DNA of 64,000 nt, taken from assembly GCA_950295325.1 (NCBI GenBank), contig OX485807.1, positions 37,108,440-37,172,439 of the forward strand, written 5' to 3'. Below are positions 56,806 through 64,000 of this stretch, one piece after another. The position numbers were made by a program, and so were the translations under genes. This DNA is from Polytrichum commune. Its lineage: Eukaryota > Streptophyta > Polytrichopsida > Polytrichales > Polytrichaceae. Position 1 is the stretch's first letter, and each line of letters begins with the position of its first letter. The notes beneath the pieces were generated by a model that saw only the letters and a list, made by a program, of their open reading frames with translations, ran no database searches and had not been told where the DNA came from.

Positions 56806-57468
56806 GGGAGAACTAAATGTTCTCGGTTTTTACTTTAGACTTGAGAACGGGAAGCATACGGGCTCATGCAATGTCCAATGCCTCAACTCGTTTGTCTACA
56901 AGAAATTTGTTAAGAAAAATGAAAAAATATTTGGTAAATATGTTGAATTTACCCCCCATCCAAAAAGTCTAGACGGGATAAATGCACCTAGTAAAGAAGA
57001 GCTAGTTAGACTTGGATTTTCAGACGTGAACACCGCACTTGCAAACACCATCCAAGCTCTGGAGAATGGACCGCACCAAAACATCACCAACAAAGATCTC
57101 AACAAGATGGTAGAAGCAGCGGTAAAAAAGGGGACGGATGAAATACGAAAGGAAATGGTGAACCTTAAAGGTAAGATTGTGCAAGAGGCAAAAGTTTATG
57201 CCGACCATGTGCAAGCGGAGTCAAACAAGAATTCCAAGCTCCAAATACAACTCCTTCAAAGGCAAATGAAGATTACCTTGGATGCTATCGAAGCGCCTCA
57301 TCCGGACATATCGGAAATTGAAAACAATATGGACTTGACAAACTAATTTCAACAAACATCCCGGCGGCGTACAATTATAAATTACTTATAGTATATTTAT
57401 ATACTAAAAACAAAAACATAATTAAATTATTAATATATACTAAAAATAAAACCCTACATATAGTATTC

Positions 57469-60400
57469 ATGAATACTATAACATCAAAAATTCACAAAGA
57501 AAACCCCTCCAACACCTCACAAAAACAAATCTATTTATTCACAATACAACAATATCCTATCCAATACAACAAAGTACACAATACGGCCTCGGCCTACCGG
57601 CCTCGCCACAAAATAAAACTAACAAGATATATACACTACAACTCCCTCAACCCCATCATTAACACAATCACAAAGCCTACCCACCAACATACTAAACCTA
57701 TACACTACCTCCCAAAAACTACACAAAAAACAATAATTGCAAATAAATCTACAAAATACATACAAAATCTATTTCCGGAATTTAAACTCATTTTCAACAA
57801 CACACATGCACTCACAAGATGCATACAACAAAGAATGCCTTATACCCCCGGAAGAGGAGGCTTACTCACACTTATCCACAAGAAATATGCATTCCCTGGG
57901 AATATCACAAAAATTCCCACACCAGTAAATATATCCCCATACCTACAAATAATTAAAATAAACAACCATCCACTAATACCTTGGCTAATCATACGCATGT
58001 ACATGCCTACACACTTAGAAGACACATGCCTCATTCCACACCTTAAGAACGAAATCACTAACGAAATCACTATACACCCCAATCATATGTATACATTATG
58101 TGGGGACTTTAACCGAGATATCGCACTTAGAGGCAGACAAAATAACAACATTAACACCCCTCCACAAGAAGAAGATTACCAATGGAAAATTTTCACCGCA
58201 TCACTCAACCTAGAATATATCCCAACTAATACAAGCATCTCCAGACAAGGAGGCTATAATTATACATCAACAAGTCTAATAGATGGATTCTACATTCATT
58301 CACCAGACAACAGCAAATTCATTTTTACCACAAACACAAACATAAATCTAAACTCAGACCATTATCCAGTTGTACTACATATCCCCCACAACACCCTTAT
58401 AGCCAGATCCCCACCCCCCACAAACACGTCACCAACTAGAATACTAAACCCAATACCACCAGAAAACATCGAAAAATTCAACATAACATTCTTCGAAGAA
58501 AACTCTGCACAAATAAAAGCCCTTACCACCCTACTCGAAAATCACCAACACTTAAGCCTGGATCAATGGGCAGAAGCCTGTATAACATTCGACCACATTA
58601 TATACAAAATTTCAGAAATAATTGAAGAAACTTGTAAAGCAGACCCACTACCCAACCTTACGAACAGAACATCACAACAAGGTGGGTTTTTGCCACGTAA
58701 ACTTGCGAGAAAATGGAAAAGACACCTCAACACATATCACCTCATCAGGAAAACCATATACATTGCACAACACGATCCACTCTAGCAAGCACACCCCATC
58801 CTAAACGATATACGAAACCACCAACACACAAATATCCCACACCCACCTGTTACAACGGCACCTCCTACTGAATGGATTGATACCATAGCAACCATCGCAA
58901 AAAATGCAAATAAAGAAGCCAGGAAAATCACCACAAAATATACCAAAGACTGCATTCTAAAGGCCGTATCAAAATACCGTCAAATGTATGAAAAAAGCCC
59001 CAAAAAGATAAATTGAAAAGTCTTCAAGAACACTAAAACCTCACCCCTGGACTCCATTGATAGACAAAACAATATATTAACTAACCCAGAAGACATCGCA
59101 GCAGAAATATACACGCAACAATCCATCAGTAACCGTCCTACAGTTCCCACATGCCAATATCAAAATACACACCCACTACACTGTACATGTAGAGTCCGGC
59201 AATATCCATGGCATGACTTAGACGGATACATCATTGACAAACGAGGACAACCCCAAACCCCCCTACACACGTATTTTGACCAAGAAACATATGACTTTTG
59301 TCTTAAAAACCTAAGTAATAACAAAGTCCCAGGCCCAGACAAAATACCCAATTCAATTCTAAAAAACATGCCTCCACGCTTCCATAAATTACTCTTCTTA
59401 TTTTTTAAACATTGTTATAAACAAAAACAAATCCCTGCATCATGAAAAACCAATCTAACAGTTTTACTATACAAAAAAGATAACCCATCACAACTAACAA
59501 ACCATAAACTTATTGCACTAGCTAACACCTTATATAAATTCTACACGAGTACATTAACTTCTATCCTATCAGCGTATGGAGAAAAATACCAAATATTACA
59601 CGATAATCAAGAAGAGTTTAGAGCAGAGAGAAGCACTTCTAGACAAATCCAATTATTAATCGCAGCGCTTGAAGACGCAAGACTCACGAACCAAGATATA
59701 TATATCCTTTACATTAACTTCAAAAACGCCTTCGGCTTCATTGATCACGCCAGACTTTTAGCCATAATGAAAGATCTAGGATATCCCACTGACTCCATAA
59801 ATCTCATAGGAAACATATATTCACAATCCTCAACAATATTCACTAGTGAACACTTCGGTAAAATCTTACCAATCCCCATTCAAAGAGGTACAATACAAGG
59901 TGATACCCTTAGCCCATATCTATTTATCATATTCCTAGAACCCCTCCTCAGATGGCTACAACAAGGGAATAATGGATACACTTTTGGTACATCTAAAATT
60001 AAAATTCATCAGCAGCATATGCAGATGACCTAGTAGCAATCGCCAATAAACTAGAGACACTACAAACACAACTCAACAAACTAGACAAATTCTGCGAATG
60101 GGCAGGAATGGATCTTGGAATACCCAAGTGCGCAATAACTGGATGCCCAAACAAATCCAAACTTCACCCCACAACCTTCAAAGCCCTAATCCAATCTACC
60201 AATATCAACTACAGAAACCAACCTATACCAGTCTTAAACCAACATGAACCATACACGTATTTAGGAATAAACCTTGCGCCATCACTTAAATGGAAAACAC
60301 AAATAAATACCACTACAGCTAAAGTAATAAAACAGTGTCAAGCCCTTGTAACATGCCCAGCTACTATGAAACAAAAAATAAACATGGCAGATACAGTCAT

Positions 60401-63400
60401 ACGTGCTGGAATAGCATACAGCTTCTACGCAGTGCCATACTCCATACCAGCTATCAAAAAACTCGATAAAAAAATCATAGCACTTCACAAAACGATATGC
60501 GGAATACCCAAATGCACATCTAACATCGCTACACAACTCCCACACAATCTATTCGGAATCGAAGCATTCTCACTACAAAATGCCTATTTAAGATGCATTG
60601 GAGAACAACTACAAAACGCCCTCAATGATAAAGGTAGAATTGGGAAAATATATGTTGGTCTACTTCAATTCATACTCGCCAAATATGGGGGCTTTAAGGA
60701 AATTACCCGCATTAAATACCACCATTGTGTTAGATCACCCATCACTAGAACATTATTTTTGCTCAAACATAAAGCCGGAGTCCACCTAAAAAGTACAATA
60801 AACAATTTCCTACTAACCCCATCCCCACTTGAAACTGCATGGATGCAGGAAGCACAAATGCTTCATGGCCTAAATCCCAACACCTCACTTAAATTACTAC
60901 ACAAACTACTAGTACATAATATAATCACACTAGACCAAATTACCATGCCTAATGGTACCACTCTAATGAACCCGGACGAATTCAAAATCTACCACTCCAC
61001 TCCTTCTAAACTTATCAAAAGCGCACTTAACATAGCTAATCAATTATTTTGCCACCCCCCTTGTAATCAATGCCCCCTACCATACCAACAACACCATCCA
61101 CCAAGATCCCTAAAAAATAAATATATAATAAGACACCACAATATCCTACCACACCCACCAACCGCCCCCGTACACCCCCCTAACCTCCCCATCCCCCCTC
61201 TACCCCCTCCTCCCAACAACATGCTTAAAGACCCCCGACAATTCCCCATACACAAAATAATCGATCATAAACAAAAACAATCCAATGACCATAACGGAAT
61301 AAAAAGAACAGTCACGTCGTACTTATGTCAATGGACTACAACAAATAACAACACATATAACAAATGGCGAACTCAAATGGACCTATACCCCTACTATGAA
61401 GCCAACACATGTAATCACAACACAGACCTACTTATCCATTACTACAAAGAAAGACAACACAAACATTTTTCAAACATAATTAATGCCTACTTCTCCACAG
61501 AACAACATAGAGACACAAGATACGTCACACCAACCACAATAATTCCACTAGCACATATCTCTATTAATGAATGCAACCCAGAAAACGACATCGAAACAAA
61601 CTCTGATACCATCGAAACACAATTCGATGTCGCTCACATATACGAAGACAATGGCCGACACCTCATTACCATCCCGAAAGCTAGACTAACATGGCTATGG
61701 AAACAATACCAATTAGCAAAAAACAACACACACGGTCTAGAACCATCTACCTAATCGTTCGAAACTGAAATTGTTTGGTTATACCAAAGGTACAAATACC
61801 GTATTCCAAAAAATGACCCATTCAAACGAGCCCAATATACAATACCAACCCAAATATTAGATCTCCTGATTACAACATTCAATATTAACCACTCATATTT
61901 TTCATCCCCAGTTACATGTCCCACATAATTCACCCAATTCTACTCACCATTCTCGCGAGACATAATATTTGGATCCCTAGGTAAAGCGTTTGACCATAAA
62001 TGGCAAGGAATCGGTTACACACACCCTCATAATACAACAGACCTACAACAAGCTATTCACTGGGCGCGCATAGCGGCCCAAAATGATCCATATACAATCA
62101 CTATACTTATATCTCTAGATACTAATTGGTACCAAAACTCCAACCCACACACAGGCCCATTTCCAGACACACACGTCATTGCCCATTTCACCGCTGATAC
62201 GATCACGTATGAGGAACCCACAATACCCCCCGAGCTCAATATCACAAGAAAAGAACCATCTACCATGCAAATATTTTGTATCCATCACCAAAACAATAAC
62301 ATAGGCACCTACGAACAAATGAAATTAATAAAAGACACAGCAAATAACCTCCAAATACTACAAAGTCACACACAAACTGCACCACCCACCCCTCCAAACA
62401 TCACTGTTAACCCTAGTAAAAAATGGGCCACATCAAACTACCCAAATACAATCCTACACAATAATACCCCTACCCCACAACTTCCAGACTACCAAACTAA
62501 CTTACCGCTAAAATTCCACCCCCAATTTAGCTACTACACAGACGGATCCTTTATAAAACCCAAAGAAATTGCCCCTGGGGTATGGAGAAGAGAAAGAGCT
62601 GGATACGGTATCTATAGCCCCAAAGGCTTAAATATCGCCAAAAGACTCCATGGGCATCAAAACATACTACGTGCAGAAATGATGGCTATACACAAAACAC
62701 TAAGAATCATCAATACAAAATTCCCTAATGAACCCGCATTCATATTCACAGACAGTCTAAACGTATTATACCTACTCAACACACAAATTAAACACCCCAC
62801 TCTCCATAATAGTCACCCCGACCAAACCACACTCAACTCCATGGTAAAAATCCTCCAAGACCGTACACAGCCAATCACACTATACAAAGTCAGAGCACAC
62901 GTCAACATTGACGGTAATGAAAAAGTGGATAAACTAGCAAAAGACAGGTTAGAATTAGAACACAGAATTGCCATCCACCCATACGAACATGCCCACGCCA
63001 TCCCGTACTATTACCAAAAGGACGTCTGGGCCTCGATGGCAGACGTCCCAGACAAAGGCCCAGTAAGATTCTTAGAAAAACAAATAAAAAAATATGATAG
63101 GGAAACCAATATAGCAATCATGGCCACACAAACCCCCAACACGTGTAAATGGACAGAAAATATAGACATTGACAAAGAACTGTCCAACGAATTCTGGACA
63201 AATCCCTTAATCACAGACAAACAAAAATCACGCCTTATTAAATTCCGCACAGGAACATAGTACATGGATAATGCTAGAAAACAAATGTTCTTCGGTTACC
63301 AGAGGTACCCCTCTATCACATGCCCTATATGCAACTCAAACGATCCAGACACTTGGCTACATGTTCTACTGAAATGCAACCAACAACATATACACTCACT

Positions 63401-63995
63401 ACGAATTAAAAGACATAACAAAGCAGTCGGAGAAATTAGGAAGCTTCTAATCTCGTCCGAAAAATCCCGATGTTTTACTCTCATGAATGCCGGTACCTTC
63501 AATAATAACCCCCAAGAAAATACAGTCCCCAATTGGCTACTCCCCTACACATGTAACACACAAAGATGTCATTGCAACGCAAGATTTCGACCTGATATAC
63601 TTTGCGTTAAAGGATTACCATATCAAAATGACCCTCCCATTGACATTGACCCTAACCTCACCATACAATTTATTGAATTCACATATTGTAATGACAGATT
63701 TTCCCCAGAAACAATAGAAGCAAAAAACAACAAATACAAACCTTTGATTGATAGTATCGCTTCCAGAGGATGGAAAATCGAACCACTTATTGTCATCACA
63801 GCTGGGGCCCGAGCTACGGCCCACATCCCATCTATGAAAATACTAGAAGAAAATCTCAAAATACCCCTGGTTACCATCAAAAATACCTTTAAAAACATTA
63901 ATACCATTGCAATACAATATGCCATGTCCATCCTCCTCCATAAGAGGAGAATTGAAAACCACCAACCGCTCCCCCAAAACTTAGACCCTCCATAA
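57469..63995 (+). pseudogene. Dualen/RandI-like LINE ORF2: APE, RT, RNase H and restriction-like endonuclease
   Basis: About 2,175 codons run in one frame from 57469 to near 60005, then in another to the stop at 63993-63995 after a net 1-base loss. In-frame stops are at 58783, 59014, 59443, 61752, 61926 and 63258. Domain order: APE endonuclease with GRGGLL, LCGDFNRD (~58100), SLIDGFYIH and NSDHYPVV (~58354); RT with motif A at 59710 (YINF, where Asp is expected), QGDTLSP (~59896) and AYADDL (~60015); an extra domain at 61755-62264; RNase H with Asp (62541), Glu (62676), Asp (62751) and AHVNIDGNEKVDKLAK; a CCHC knuckle C-x2-C-x9-H-x4-C (63321-63377); then RPD (63588), IEFTY (63675) and KNNKY, the PD-(D/E)XK pattern of R2/NeSL-type LINEs. 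The APE Glu is Lys (QKT, 57724). The copy is dead. Bearing both nuclease types fits the Dualen/RandI clade. Confidence 0.8.
61755..62264 (+). other. Extra ~170-aa domain between RT and RNase H of the LINE
   Basis: In the ORF2 frame this reads SSPVTCPT (then TAA), QFYSPFSRDIIFGSLG, AFDHKWQGIGYTHP, LQQAIHWARIAA and TITILISLDTNWYQ, followed by PFPDTHVIAHF. The series recalls phage-type DNA adenine methyltransferases (FGS..., W.G.GY.NPPY, then a helix and LLP...W), and also PCIF1-type ASPLN...FGS motifs. The expected catalytic NPPY/DPPY position reads THPH here. Function is therefore only a suggestion. Confidence 0.35.
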
Positions 63996-64000
63996 AACCC

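Larger units (their letters stand above)
53764..57346 (+). pseudogene. LINE ORF1, interrupted by two hAT-like insertions and a frameshift
   Basis: The frame from 53764 shifts within a run of Cs (about 53930-53937), continues to 54325, resumes at 55185 after a transposon, runs to 55710, and resumes at 56814 after a second transposon. It ends at the stop at 57344-57346. Ignoring the insertions and one extra C it encodes about 539 aa. The central part contains KRWSGIIKLHLKNP and LLCGLRPFILKL, then a helical region with GSCNVQCLNSF and SLDGINAPSKEELVRLGF, and ends in a coiled coil (MVNLKGKIVQEAKVYADHVQ). I do not recognise an RRM or CCHC knuckle. Position suggests the RNA-binding ORF1 protein of the element. 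Both junctions restore the frame exactly, so the ORF was intact when the transposons landed. Confidence 0.7.

Overview
This window looks like nuclear DNA of a land plant. It holds two plant-type copper-radical oxidase (GLOX) genes with GT-AG introns, TTTAGGG-type telomere motifs, plant-style LINE 3' ends, tRNA-derived SINE pieces and hAT-like elements with 8-bp target duplications. I cannot resolve the lineage from sequence alone. Gene density is very low and most of the window is mobile DNA.

Layout. 1-9.2 kb: repeats, including a 2.4-kb hAT-like element (3361-5766) and copies of a ~215-bp dispersed repeat. 9.3-11.2 kb and 20.4-22.6 kb: two tandem GLOX genes with nearly identical exons but unrelated signal peptides and introns. 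11.2-20.4 and 22.6-33.4 kb: gene-poor DNA with LINE tails carrying target duplications, SINE-like heads, MITE-like repeats and simple repeats.

33,600-49,356: the most striking object, a ~15.76-kb element with terminal inverted repeats beginning AACACTATATTCG, inserted in the endonuclease region of an L1-like LINE (left part ends at 33,599, right part resumes at 49,357). A 4-bp duplication, TGTT, flanks it, and removing the insert plus one TGTT lets the LINE reading frame run on. It carries two divergent intron-containing genes. The leftward gene (at least four exons, ~1,600 aa visible) begins with a ParB-like DGQHS motif and ends in an FCP1/NLI-type phosphatase domain. The rightward gene (two exons, ~1,031 codons, one internal TAG) resembles the DUF7869 family and is my candidate transposase. 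About 30 copies of a perfect or near-perfect 20-22 bp palindrome, TTACGAACG-NN-CGTTCGTAA, sit in introns, in 5' regions and twice inside a coding exon. I saw no clear copy elsewhere in the window.

51-64 kb: a decayed LINE with an unusual architecture. ORF1 (~539 aa once two hAT-like insertions and one poly-C frameshift are discounted) is followed by a ~2,175-codon ORF2. ORF2 has an APE-type endonuclease at the N terminus, then reverse transcriptase, an extra unexplained domain, RNase H, and a CCHC plus PD-(D/E)XK restriction-like endonuclease at the C terminus. Two endonucleases in one LINE is the hallmark of the Dualen/RandI clade known from green algae. GC skew flips sharply between ORF1 (G-rich) and ORF2 (C-rich, G-poor).

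Nothing here was checked against a database. Family names rest on motifs read in the translated sequence.
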